Source: Flavobacterium sp. (GTDB lineage Bacteria > Bacteroidota > Bacteroidia > Flavobacteriales > Flavobacteriaceae). From it: DNA of 37,371 nucleotides. The stretch spans positions 1 to 37,371 of the forward strand of contig VEQT01000023.1 of assembly GCA_018883065.1 (NCBI GenBank), in the 5' to 3' direction. The notes under the pieces were generated by a model. It was not told the DNA's origin and ran no database searches. It saw only the letters and a program-made list of their open reading frames with translations. The translations under genes were made by a program, and so were the position numbers. Shown here piece by piece: positions 9,290 through 18,228 of the stretch (its first letter is position 1; the number at the start of each line of letters is the position of its first letter).

Positions 9290-10969
9290 TTGTCTATTTT
9301 GAAAAAACTATTTTTTTCTTGTCTTTTACAACTAGTCGTATTATCTGCTTATTCGCAATCCGTCAGCTTGCTTGTACGTTCTAGTTCGGTACACGAACAA
9401 AAAATTATTGACTCAATCGCAATTAAAAAACAACACAATTCTGTACCAGCTGCTCTTGCTGAAGCAAACGCATTGATCGATGCTCTGCAGAAAAAAGGCT
9501 ATTTGGAGTCGTCATATATCAAACTAAATGAGGCCAACGATACACTTTTTGCCTTGCGTTTTGAATTAAAATCGCAAACCAAATTAGCGCGCATTTTTTG
9601 TGGAAAACAAAGTGAACTTTTTTCGAACACAGCATACAGTATAAAAGGAGACACACTAATTGTGCCTTATAACGCAATTGAAAACGCACTAGAAAGCGCA
9701 TTAAAGAAACTGGAGAAAAACGGAGAGGTTTTAGCAAAACTTCAGCTGGTGTCAATTGAAAAACATGGCCATTACATAACTGCTGATTTAAAATACACAG
9801 CAGAACAAGCCCGGAAATTAAACGCGCTTGTGCTTCGCGGATTCACCAACTTTCCCTCTGGCCACATTAAAAGTCTAAACAAGCAGTATCAAAAAAACAC
9901 ATTCAATGCATCCTTGGCCAAGCGAATAAAAAAAGACTTCGACTCCTATCCTTTTTGCACACAAATTAAACCACCCGAAATTCAATTCACCAAAGACAGC
10001 ACTTTCTTATATATATATGTACAAAAACGAAATGCAAATAGCTTTGATGGATTTATTGGATTTGCCAACAATGAATCCAACAAAGTTGTACTTTCAGGCT
10101 ATGTTGACTTACAATTGTTAAACGTATTAAATCGCGGAGAATCCATTGAAATAAATTGGAAAAGCAATGGAAACCAACAAAAAAGCTTTTCAGGACAAGT
10201 TGAACTTCCTTATCTTTTTGGAAGCCCACTAGCATTGAAAACAAACTTGCAAATTTTCCAACAAGACAGCACGTTTCAACGCACAAAAACAGAAATGCAG
10301 TTGGGTTACTGGTTTCGATTCAACAAACGCATGTACATAGGCTATCAATCTACCGAATCGAGTGACATCCAAAATGTAAATCTACCCACTATATCTGATT
10401 TTAAAAATCAATTTACTACCGCAAACTACACCTACACCGATTATTCAAGCGAAGAGATATTATTTCCCGAACGAGCAAAAGTAAACGTAACCATCGGACT
10501 TGGAAATAGAAATACCTCAACCCAAAAAAACAGGCAACAATTCATTTCCTCCTTCTTGTTGAAAGATTGGAAAATCAATGCCAAAAACAATATTCTACTG
10601 CGAAACGAACTCTATTACTTGCAAAGCAAAACCTACTTAATAAATGAATTGTTTCGCTTTGGAGGAATTAACTCTATTGTGGGCTTCAACGAAAACAGCT
10701 TACAAGCAAATTTTCTGAACGCTACGCGAATTGAATACCGGAAAAATTTGAGTTCAACACTTTATTGGACAGCCATAATCGATTACGGAATTTATCAAGA
10801 CAAAACAATAACTTCACAATATAACAGTCTAACAGGAATAGGCAGCGGACTCAAATTAGCTAACAAAAATGGCATGCTAAGCATCCTCTATTCTGTAGGA
10901 TCAACAGCCAAGCAAAAGCTTGACACCCAAAACGCATTAATTCAAATTAGTTTTAAAACCAATTTTTAG
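9290..10969 (+). CDS. Omp85-superfamily-like outer-membrane beta-barrel protein
   Basis: The 559-residue protein has an N-terminal signal peptide (KKLFFSCLLQLVVLSAYSQ, cleavage near residue 23), a soluble region of about 200 residues that could hold POTRA-like domains, and a C-terminal half rich in alternating aromatic beta strands ending in ISFKTNF, a terminal Phe as in outer-membrane barrels. Near residues 463-480 the segment LFRFGGINSIVGFNENSL resembles the loop-6 VRGF/Y motif of Omp85 proteins (BamA, TamA, FhaC), but the motif arginine is replaced by valine. Start codon is TTG; a second TTG at 9299 gives the shorter, more usual Met-Lys-Lys start. It is divergent from rpsL. A role in outer-membrane insertion or export is inferred from fold only. 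Confidence 0.7.
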   Translation: MSILKKLFFSCLLQLVVLSAYSQSVSLLVRSSSVHEQKIIDSIAIKKQHNSVPAALAEANALIDALQKKGYLESSYIKLNEANDTLFALRFELKSQTKLARIFCGKQSELFSNTAYSIKGDTLIVPYNAIENALESALKKLEKNGEVLAKLQLVSIEKHGHYITADLKYTAEQARKLNALVLRGFTNFPSGHIKSLNKQYQKNTFNASLAKRIKKDFDSYPFCTQIKPPEIQFTKDSTFLYIYVQKRNANSFDGFIGFANNESNKVVLSGYVDLQLLNVLNRGESIEINWKSNGNQQKSFSGQVELPYLFGSPLALKTNLQIFQQDSTFQRTKTEMQLGYWFRFNKRMYIGYQSTESSDIQNVNLPTISDFKNQFTTANYTYTDYSSEEILFPERAKVNVTIGLGNRNTSTQKNRQQFISSFLLKDWKINAKNNILLRNELYYLQSKTYLINELFRFGGINSIVGFNENSLQANFLNATRIEYRKNLSSTLYWTAIIDYGIYQDKTITSQYNSLTGIGSGLKLANKNGMLSILYSVGSTAKQKLDTQNALIQISFKTNF

Positions 10970-10972
10970 TTA

Positions 10973-11060
10973 TTAACAAAATGTTATGATTTTTAACAAA
11001 ATATTTGGTACATTCAAAAAATAAAATCAAATTTGGAAGCTAATTTAAAATTTTAACAAA
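10973..11060 (+). repeat. Direct repeats of TTAACAAA before susC
   Basis: TTAACAAAAT occurs at 10973-10982 and 10993-11002, and TTAACAAA again at 11053-11060 next to the susC start. Spacings are 20 and 60 bp, whole numbers of helical turns. This is compatible with a protein-binding array, though AT-rich spacers make chance repeats easier. Confidence 0.4.
11004..11035 (+). promoter_or_regulatory. Possible promoter of the susCD operon
   Basis: TTTG at 11004-11007, a 20-nt spacer, then CAAATTTG at 11028-11035, one mismatch from the TAnnTTTG -7 box. It predicts a start near 11041 and a short leader of about 19 nt. No terminator was seen between the upstream gene and susC, so read-through is also possible. 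Confidence 0.4.
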
Positions 11061-14000
11061 TGAAATTAAAATGTAATGGATTACTGACACTTCTGTTAGT
11101 ATGTGTAACGCAACTCATGTTTGCGCAAGACAATCCTGTGACAGGCATTGTTAATGACCAAGGAGGAATGCCAATTCCTGGTGTTAATGTGGCTGTTAAA
11201 GGGTCGTCAAAAGGGACTCAAACCGACATCGACGGTAATTTCAAAATTGCTGCCGAAAAAGGAAATGTACTCGTTTTTTCTTTTATTGGCATGAAAACAC
11301 AAGAAGTTGTATTTTCAGGAGGTCCAATGAAAGTTGTGATGAAAGATGGCGCTGTAGAACTTGAAGGAGTTGTGGTTACTGCGCTTGGTGTTAAAAAATC
11401 TGAGAAAGCGGTAACTTATTCTGCTCAATCGGTTAAGGGAAATGCCCTTACTGAAGCACGTGAGCAAAATTTGGTTAATGCTTTGTCTGGTCGTGTGGCT
11501 GGGGTTCAGGTAACAAACTCATCAGGAGCTGTAGGATCTTCTTCTCGTATTGTGTTAAGAGGTGCTTCAACCATTACAGGAAATAACGAAGCTTTGTTTG
11601 TGATTGACGGTGTACCGTTTGACAATACAAGCTACGGAAACTCTGGATCAAGCGGTGGTAGAGACTTACCAAATGGTGCAGCCAGCATCAACCCGGATGA
11701 CATTGAATCAGTAACTGTGTTAAAAGGACCAACTGCCGCTGCCTTGTATGGTATTCGCGCAAGTAAAGGGGTTATTTTAATCACAACTAAATCAGGAAAA
11801 TCAAAAGAAAAATTTGAAGTTACATTCAACTCAAACACTACTTTTTCTAACCCACTTGTACTTCCAAATTACCAAAACTCATATGGTCAAGGTGCTACCT
11901 CTGACTATTTTGAATTTGTTGATGGTGCCGGAGGTGGATACAATGATGGTGTAGATGAAAGCTGGGGTCCAGCATTGGATAGAGGTTTGTCATTTGTACA
12001 ATGGGATTCGTTTAAAAACGGAGGTCAACCTACTCCATGGGTTTCACAACCAAACAACGTAAAAGATTTCTTTGCAACTGGAGTTGCTCGAACCAACAAT
12101 ATTACCATTTTAAATGGTGGTGAAAATTCGAACTTCAGATTATCTATTGGAAACAGCGATGAAAAAGGAATGATTCCTTTTACTGAATTCAAAAAATTTA
12201 ATGTTGGTTTCAATGGTAACATGAAACTTGGAAAAAAATTATCAGCTGGGATCAGCATGAATTACTTTAACAACAACAGTGGAAACTTGCCTAATGTAGG
12301 TTACTCTAGTCAAAATGTGGTTCAGCAATTTATTTGGTCTGCTCGTAACGTATATTTTCCTGCTTTAAAAGACTGGAGAAATTTCCCATTAGCAGGCGCA
12401 AATACTCCTGCAGCTGGAACTCCTGCAAACTGGAATACCAATTTCCAAAACAACCCGTATTGGCATCTTGAAACCAACAAAAATACCTTTGATCAAGACC
12501 GTATTACAGGAAACACATTTATCAACTACAAATTCACAGATAACTTATCAATCAATGGTAAGTTGATGATTGATCATTATTCTCAAAGAGAAACACTTCG
12601 CAACGAAAAAGGATCGAACGAGAATATTGATGGATACTATGCAGAAATTGGCAGAAGATATACAGAGCTTAACTCAGAAGCCATTTTAAATTACCAAAAA
12701 AATCTAAACGAAGATTGGACAATAAGCTTGAATGCTGGTGTTAACTCTATGTCACGCGTGAGCACTAGAATGTTAGGTGAATTAACAGGAGGATTAGAAT
12801 TACCTGGTTTATTTACACTTTCAAATGTAAAAGCTGGTACTACACCTAATATTGATTCCGATTACACTGAGCAAAGAATTAACAGTGTGCTTACATTTGG
12901 ACAAATTGGATACAAAGGATATGCATTTATTGACTTCTCAGGAAGAAATGACTGGGCGTCTGTATTGCCTTCTAAAAACAACTCCTTCTTCTATCCGGCT
13001 GTTTCTGGATCATTAGTTCTTTCTGAATTATTCGATTTTAAATCAACAAAATTAAGCTACGCTAAATTAAGAGGAGGTTGGTCTAAAGTTGGAGGTGTTG
13101 GCCCACTTGATCCATACAGCTTAAACCAAACATTTACACTTACAAACAACAATTTTGGAACCATTTCTTCTGTTCCAAATACGCAATGGAATCCAAACTT
13201 GAAACCTGAAAGTACAACCGGTATAGAGATTGGACTTGACTTAAATGCATTCAACAACAGATTGCGTTTTAGCTCAACCTACTACAATCAAACGAGCAAT
13301 AATTTGATATTACCACTTCAAATTGATGCCGCATCTGGATTTACTTCATCATGGGAAAATGCAGGTGAAATGAACAACAAAGGAATCGAATTGCAATTGG
13401 GAGCTACTGTATTAAAGAAAACGGATTTTTCTTTTGACGTAGATTTAAACTTTGCAAAAAACACCAACGAAGTAGTGAGTCTTGGATTAACTGATGCATA
13501 TGTATTAGGTGGTCAATGGGACATGGAACTGCAAGCCAGAACAGGCCAAGCCTATGGTTCTATTGTTGGATATCCTTTCTTGCGTAACGATGCTGGACAG
13601 ATAATCTATGAAAACGGATTGCCTAAAGTTAACAACGAAGAAAAAGTAGTTTTGGGTAACATTACACCAGATTGGACTGGAGGTGCAAACTTTACGTTCA
13701 AATACAAAAACTTTGATTTAGGCACCTTGTTGGATGCTAAAATAGGTGGTGATATATTTTCCATGACGTATATGTGGGGTAGATATGCCGGAACACTTGA
13801 AGAATCTCTTATTGGTAGAGAAACTGGAGTGGTTGGTAATGGTGTAGTATCAGACGGAAACGGTGGATATGTTCCTAACAGTACTGTAGTTGACGCTAAA
13901 ACATTCAATCAATTTGCTTATGACTACTCCAACTTTACTGAAAGTGGTGTTTTTGATGCAAGCTATGTGAAACTTAGACAAATTATTGTGGGTTACTCTT

Positions 14001-14203
14001 TGCCTAAAAAATGGTTGACAGGAACTTTCATTCAAGATTTTAGAGTTTCATTGGTAGGAAGAAATCTTGCAATTCTTTACAAAAACGTTCCACACATTGA
14101 TCCAGAAACAGGATTTAGCAGTGCCAATGGTGAACAAGGTCAAGAATTTGGTCAGTTGCCTTCAGCACGCTCTTATGGATTTAACGTTAATATAAAATTC
14201 TAA
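11060..14203 (+). CDS. SusC/RagA-family TonB-linked outer-membrane transporter
   Basis: This 1047-residue barrel imports oligomeric nutrients across the outer membrane using TonB energy, working with the SusD-like lid encoded next. In order: signal peptide ending LMFAQ (residue 23); carboxypeptidase-regulatory-like domain about 26-95 (PVTGIVNDQGGMPIPGVNV); a TonB-box-like VVVTALG near 104-110; plug domain about 115-245 ending in LYGIRASKGVILITTK; then a 22-strand-type barrel ending in NVNIKF with terminal Phe. Length and order match the family. No sugar- or peptide-degrading enzyme lies beside it, so the substrate cannot be read from context. It starts the operon with the three lipoproteins that follow at 6-10 nt spacing. 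Confidence 0.93.
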   Translation: MKLKCNGLLTLLLVCVTQLMFAQDNPVTGIVNDQGGMPIPGVNVAVKGSSKGTQTDIDGNFKIAAEKGNVLVFSFIGMKTQEVVFSGGPMKVVMKDGAVELEGVVVTALGVKKSEKAVTYSAQSVKGNALTEAREQNLVNALSGRVAGVQVTNSSGAVGSSSRIVLRGASTITGNNEALFVIDGVPFDNTSYGNSGSSGGRDLPNGAASINPDDIESVTVLKGPTAAALYGIRASKGVILITTKSGKSKEKFEVTFNSNTTFSNPLVLPNYQNSYGQGATSDYFEFVDGAGGGYNDGVDESWGPALDRGLSFVQWDSFKNGGQPTPWVSQPNNVKDFFATGVARTNNITILNGGENSNFRLSIGNSDEKGMIPFTEFKKFNVGFNGNMKLGKKLSAGISMNYFNNNSGNLPNVGYSSQNVVQQFIWSARNVYFPALKDWRNFPLAGANTPAAGTPANWNTNFQNNPYWHLETNKNTFDQDRITGNTFINYKFTDNLSINGKLMIDHYSQRETLRNEKGSNENIDGYYAEIGRRYTELNSEAILNYQKNLNEDWTISLNAGVNSMSRVSTRMLGELTGGLELPGLFTLSNVKAGTTPNIDSDYTEQRINSVLTFGQIGYKGYAFIDFSGRNDWASVLPSKNNSFFYPAVSGSLVLSELFDFKSTKLSYAKLRGGWSKVGGVGPLDPYSLNQTFTLTNNNFGTISSVPNTQWNPNLKPESTTGIEIGLDLNAFNNRLRFSSTYYNQTSNNLILPLQIDAASGFTSSWENAGEMNNKGIELQLGATVLKKTDFSFDVDLNFAKNTNEVVSLGLTDAYVLGGQWDMELQARTGQAYGSIVGYPFLRNDAGQIIYENGLPKVNNEEKVVLGNITPDWTGGANFTFKYKNFDLGTLLDAKIGGDIFSMTYMWGRYAGTLEESLIGRETGVVGNGVVSDGNGGYVPNSTVVDAKTFNQFAYDYSNFTESGVFDASYVKLRQIIVGYSLPKKWLTGTFIQDFRVSLVGRNLAILYKNVPHIDPETGFSSANGEQGQEFGQLPSARSYGFNVNIKF

Positions 14204-14209
14204 TCAGTC

Positions 14210-15628
14210 ATGAAAAAAATAGTTTATTTATTGATTGCAGTTACTGCTTTTTGGAGCTGCGATAAAGGATTTGAAGAGGTGAACATCTCTCCAAATAGCT
14301 CACAAACTACAGACCCAAATTTGTTGCTTTCGTCAGCAATGATTGTTACCCAAAACACTTTATACAACGCACAAATAGGCGGAGATATGGGTTTATGTTG
14401 GGCACAACAATGGTCAAAAGTGCAGTACAATTCAGAAGAAAGATATACGCCAAGACGTGCGGTTATGAATTCTGTATGGACTAACTTATATGCCAGCTCA
14501 ATTACAGAATGTAAAGCAGCTCGAGCGTTTGCTGTAGCTGAAGGCAACACTAATCTACAAGCCATTAGTTTGGTATTGGAAGCCAATAACTTTCAAATCT
14601 TGACTGACATATTTGGACCCGTTCCATTTAGTGAAGCATGTGTTCCAGGAAATACAAAACCTGTACACGATTCACAAGAAGCTGTATATGTTGGTATTCT
14701 AGGATTATTGGACCAAGCAGAAACACTTTTTGCAAGTGGTACTGGTGAATTTAAATCAAATGCTGATTTTATTTATGGTGGCAATGTAGCAAAATGGAGA
14801 AAATTTGCTGCTTCATTAAAACTAAAAGCCTTAATGCGTATTTCTGGCAAAAGAAATGTGTCAGCTGAAGTGACTGCATTGGTAAATTCAGGATTGTTGA
14901 TGTCATCAAACAGTGATAGCGCACAATTGGCCTACACAGCTTCTCAACCAGATGCAAATCCAATTTATGAAACGATTGTATTTGGAAATCGCGCAGAATA
15001 TAAAGTGAGTTCTGTATTAGTAGAAAAGTTAAATTTATTAAACGATCCAAGATTAGGTGTATTTGCACAAGTGAATAATGCAAATGCCTATGTTGGAAAT
15101 GTACCAGGAGTTGAAAACCCAGGAAACTATGGTGGATTTTCTTCACCGGGAACCAGATACCTTTCTGCTACTTTACCAGGCGTTTTATTATCGTATGCTC
15201 AAGTTGAATTGTATTTAGCTGAAGCAGCATTAACTGGAATCATTTCAGGAGGCATTTCAGCAGCAGATACCCATTACAGAAACGGAATTACAGCAAACAT
15301 GGAAGCTAATGGCCTTACTGGACCTGCGCTTGCAACCTACTTAGCTCAACCTTCTTTAGACTTCTCAACTGTTGACGGTGGGAAAGAGAAAATTGGTTTA
15401 CAAATGTGGTTTGCCCTTTACGGACAAGGCATTGAGGCATGGACAGAATGGAGAAGAACAGGACAGCCTGGACTATCAATTGTTGTCGATGCACAAATTA
15501 ATGCGATTCCAAAACGTTTTTACTATTCTACAGATTCAAACAATTTTAATCAAGCAAACTACCAAGCAGCTGTAGGAACTCTAGATAATGGAGATACTAT
15601 GTTGTCAAAAGTTTGGTGGATGAATTAA
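14210..15628 (+). CDS. SusD/RagB-family nutrient-binding lipoprotein
   Basis: The 472-residue lipoprotein caps the SusC barrel and binds ligand at the cell surface. The signal peptide ends in a lipobox with Cys17 (FWSC), followed by acidic/charged residues (DKG), as in surface lipoproteins of this phylum. The helix-rich body, the early NPNLLLSSAMIVTQNTL-like helix and the C-terminal WFALYGQGIEAWTEWRRTG segment are typical of the SusD-like_2 group, which often serves peptide or less usual substrates. It starts 6 nt after the SusC gene. A specific ligand is not deducible. Confidence 0.9.
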   Translation: MKKIVYLLIAVTAFWSCDKGFEEVNISPNSSQTTDPNLLLSSAMIVTQNTLYNAQIGGDMGLCWAQQWSKVQYNSEERYTPRRAVMNSVWTNLYASSITECKAARAFAVAEGNTNLQAISLVLEANNFQILTDIFGPVPFSEACVPGNTKPVHDSQEAVYVGILGLLDQAETLFASGTGEFKSNADFIYGGNVAKWRKFAASLKLKALMRISGKRNVSAEVTALVNSGLLMSSNSDSAQLAYTASQPDANPIYETIVFGNRAEYKVSSVLVEKLNLLNDPRLGVFAQVNNANAYVGNVPGVENPGNYGGFSSPGTRYLSATLPGVLLSYAQVELYLAEAALTGIISGGISAADTHYRNGITANMEANGLTGPALATYLAQPSLDFSTVDGGKEKIGLQMWFALYGQGIEAWTEWRRTGQPGLSIVVDAQINAIPKRFYYSTDSNNFNQANYQAAVGTLDNGDTMLSKVWWMN

Positions 15629-15638
15629 TTCAAAAACT

Positions 15639-16556
15639 ATGAAAAAATATATTTATTTATTTTTGGCCATTGCCTCAATAGGGATAGTGTCCTGTGAAAA
15701 AGACAACGATGTACTTACCGGCAATAAAAACGAAGGTGGTTTATTGGATGTTAAAAATATTCTTGTTCCTTACGTTGTAGGAAATGGAAACGACTTTGAA
15801 TACAAAGCATCAATTTCTGCTTTTCAGGGTGATGTAAAAGTTCAAACTGTTGATATCTACAAAACGTTCACAAACGTAGATGGAGTATCATCTAATACTG
15901 CACTACTTAAAACAGTAACTTTTCCTGTTGCAGCACAAGTTGAAAATTTGGATTTTACTGCTACCTACAACGAACTTATTGCTGGCCTACAAATTAATGG
16001 GGTAGCAATGTCATCTAATGATGCTACTTTAAACATCGGTGACTATTGGACATTAAAGTATGTGTCTAGAACATCATCGGGTGCATCTGCAGAAAATTTA
16101 AAAACAACTAAAGTTGCTGTTGGAACTCGTTTTGCGGGTCAATACAGCGTGGTACAATGTGAATACTGGAGAATTGGTGTAATTCGTCCTGATGTAACTG
16201 GTCCATTCCTTGGAACGGTTGTAACTATTGAATCTGTGAACTCAACTACCTATAGAAAATTAGAGTACTGTGGTCCATTTTCAGGCAATGAATTCTATTT
16301 CACAATTGATTCAGGCGACAATGTATTGGTACCAACTTTATACAATGGCGAAGCACAATTGCTTAATGCGTTACCGGCAATAAATTGTTCGGAAACTCCT
16401 GCTGACATGACAAATGCATGTAATTATGCTGGTATTCAAAACAAAGCAGTTCGTGATGATGTAAACGGCAAAGACAGAATTTACATGTCATATGGTTATC
16501 TTGCTGCTACAGGTTCGAGAGAGTTTTATGAAGTACTTGAAAAAGTTGTTGAATAA
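15639..16556 (+). CDS. Lipoprotein of unknown function, SusCD operon
   Basis: A 305-residue protein with a lipoprotein signal peptide ending IGIVSC (Cys19), followed by EKDND, the acidic stretch expected of surface-exposed lipoproteins. No catalytic motif is recognisable. The body looks beta-rich, with cysteines near CEYW, EYCGPF and INCSETPADMTNAC that could form disulfides. It starts 10 nt after the SusD-like gene and 9 nt before another lipoprotein, the position of SusE/SusF-type accessory binding proteins. That role is inferred from position only. Confidence 0.75.
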   Translation: MKKYIYLFLAIASIGIVSCEKDNDVLTGNKNEGGLLDVKNILVPYVVGNGNDFEYKASISAFQGDVKVQTVDIYKTFTNVDGVSSNTALLKTVTFPVAAQVENLDFTATYNELIAGLQINGVAMSSNDATLNIGDYWTLKYVSRTSSGASAENLKTTKVAVGTRFAGQYSVVQCEYWRIGVIRPDVTGPFLGTVVTIESVNSTTYRKLEYCGPFSGNEFYFTIDSGDNVLVPTLYNGEAQLLNALPAINCSETPADMTNACNYAGIQNKAVRDDVNGKDRIYMSYGYLAATGSREFYEVLEKVVE

Positions 16557-16565
16557 TTAAAACAA

Positions 16566-17432
16566 ATGAAAATGAAAAAAATATTTAATACAAAATTTAG
16601 TTTAGCGCTTGCTTTTGCCTCGTTACTTTTATCTTCATGTGACGACAAAGGAGATGCAACGGGCTATAGCAACCTGATTGTTGCTGAGGGCGTTGTGGGC
16701 ACCATCAATTTAGATGCGCCATTAGCGGCTACTCAAACAGTAAGAGAAGGTGATCAAGGGGTTTATACCTACAACATCACTTTAAACAAAACACAACCGG
16801 TAGACATTCACATCAAAATTTCTCAAATTGATGGAAATGCTGATGATCATGATTTTGAATTTACCAGCGAAATTGTTATACCTGCTTACACTACAGTGGG
16901 AGTTGGTGAAATCAAAATTTTAAATGATGCAGATGACGAAGACAATGAAACTTTCAAATTGCGCATTGGTGATGTTAACACGTCTAATGCTCAAGTAACT
17001 TCACAAGAATTGTCTTTTACAATTATCGATTGTTATTCTGACTTGGCCGGTACGTATGATTATGTAACTACAAATTGTTATACACCAGGACCACCCTCAG
17101 CTACAGCTGCAGGGCCATTTTCTGGAACGGTAACATTTGCAGAAACTGCTGATGCTGGTGTATATGCCCTTTCTGACGCATCTTTTGGCGGATGGATTGG
17201 ACTATATGGTCCTGGTAACGTGGCAACAGGAGTAAAATTTGTTGATTTATGTGGTGAAATTGCTTACAGCGGAGTTGATCAATACAACGAAGTTTTCACT
17301 TTTTCAAACTTAGTAATCAACGGCTCATCGATGTCATTTCACTGGGAAAACGATTACGGCGAATATGGTGATACTACGCTTACCAGACCCGACGGTTCAA
17401 ACTGGCCAAATTTAACATTACAACAGCCATAA
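16566..17432 (+). CDS. Lipoprotein with Calx-beta-like domain, SusCD operon
   Basis: A 288-residue lipoprotein with lipobox LLLSSC (Cys about 25) followed by DDKGD. Residues about 50-155 resemble a Calx-beta fold: an ordered strand pattern, then EIKILNDADDEDNETFKLRI, the acidic NDxDxE segment that binds calcium in that family. The remaining C-terminal half (from about residue 160) is beta-rich and of unknown type. As the last gene before a strong terminator it probably encodes an accessory surface component of the SusCD system. An in-frame ATG at codon 3 gives an equally plausible start. Confidence 0.75.
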   Translation: MKMKKIFNTKFSLALAFASLLLSSCDDKGDATGYSNLIVAEGVVGTINLDAPLAATQTVREGDQGVYTYNITLNKTQPVDIHIKISQIDGNADDHDFEFTSEIVIPAYTTVGVGEIKILNDADDEDNETFKLRIGDVNTSNAQVTSQELSFTIIDCYSDLAGTYDYVTTNCYTPGPPSATAAGPFSGTVTFAETADAGVYALSDASFGGWIGLYGPGNVATGVKFVDLCGEIAYSGVDQYNEVFTFSNLVINGSSMSFHWENDYGEYGDTTLTRPDGSNWPNLTLQQP

Positions 17433-17450
17433 TAAACGAATTAGTTTTTA

Positions 17451-17482
17451 AAAACCACCAGCCAACACTGGTGGTTTTTTTT
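17451..17482 (+). terminator. Rho-independent terminator of the susCD operon
   Basis: An 11-bp perfect stem (AAAACCACCAG with CTGGTGGTTTT), loop CCAACA, then a run of T to 17482. Position 19 nt after the last lipoprotein stop fits. The T-run is shared with the rlmB -7 box. Confidence 0.9.
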
Positions 17483-17489
17483 ATCTTTG
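17482..17489 (+). promoter_or_regulatory. rlmB promoter, -7 box
   Basis: TATCTTTG matches TAnnTTTG perfectly and ends 4 nt before the rlmB ATG, so the predicted start falls at or next to the start codon (leaderless or near-leaderless mRNA). No convincing -33 TTTG is visible at 19-20 nt, where the terminator stem lies instead. Confidence 0.6.
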
Positions 17490-17493
17490 CGCC

Positions 17494-18228
17494 ATGGAAA
17501 AAGAAAATCTAATTTTTGGTATACGCGCGATAATTGAAGCCGTTCAGGCTGGAAAATCAGTAGATCGTGTGTTTTTACAAAGTGATGCCCAAGGCGAACT
17601 CATGAAAGACTTACTCAAAGTGCTCAAACGAGGCGATATCAATTTCACCTATGTGCCTGTAGAGAAACTAAACCGCCTGACACACAATAACCACCAGGGT
17701 GCAGTAGCTACCATCTCGCCTATTGGATTTCTTACCATTGAAGAATTAGTTACGGCTACGCTAGAATCTCAAGACAAACCTCTATTCTTAATCTTAGATC
17801 AAATTTCTGACGCTCGTAATTTTGGCGCCATTATCCGAACAGCCGAATGTACTGGCGTGCACGGCATTATTATTCAAAAATCAGGAGCCGCGCCCGTAAA
17901 TGGTGATACAGTAAAAACCTCGGCTGGAGCTGTATTTAACATTCCCATTTGCAAAGTAGAGCACATCAAAGATGCCGTTTTTTATTTACAAGGCAGTGGC
18001 ATTAAAACGGTAGCCGCAACCGAAAAAACAGATCAATCGCTTTATAATTTGAATCTTACCGAACCCCTTGCCATCATCATGGGCAGCGAAGAGCGAGGAA
18101 TTAATCCATCGGTATTAAAATTGGTTGATGAAAAGGCTAAATTACCCATGTACGGATCAATCGGTTCTTTGAATGTATCAGTAGCTTGCGGGGCTTTTTT
18201 ATATGAAGTAGTCCGACAACGCAATTAA
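17494..18228 (+). CDS. rlmB: 23S rRNA (guanosine-2'-O-)-methyltransferase RlmB, SpoU/TrmH family
   Basis: This enzyme methylates the 2'-O of a conserved guanosine (G2251 in E. coli) in the P loop of 23S rRNA using S-adenosylmethionine. The 244 residues show an N-terminal substrate-binding domain (FGIRAIIEAVQAGKSVDRV, about 8-26) and a C-terminal SPOUT knot with motif 1 ISDARNFGAIIRTAE (about 108-122), motif 2 AIIMGSEERGI (about 192-202) and motif 3 GSLNVSVACGAFLYE (about 223-237). All catalytic-motif residues (Asn, Arg, Glu, Ser/Asn) are present. It ends directly against the convergent rhomboid gene, with adjacent stop codons. Confidence 0.93.
   Translation: MEKENLIFGIRAIIEAVQAGKSVDRVFLQSDAQGELMKDLLKVLKRGDINFTYVPVEKLNRLTHNNHQGAVATISPIGFLTIEELVTATLESQDKPLFLILDQISDARNFGAIIRTAECTGVHGIIIQKSGAAPVNGDTVKTSAGAVFNIPICKVEHIKDAVFYLQGSGIKTVAATEKTDQSLYNLNLTEPLAIIMGSEERGINPSVLKLVDEKAKLPMYGSIGSLNVSVACGAFLYEVVRQRN

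Noticed and set aside
11028..11035. Strict promoter consensus for susC
   Set aside because: The -7 box has a C in place of the first T, so it is listed only as a possible promoter and not as an established one.
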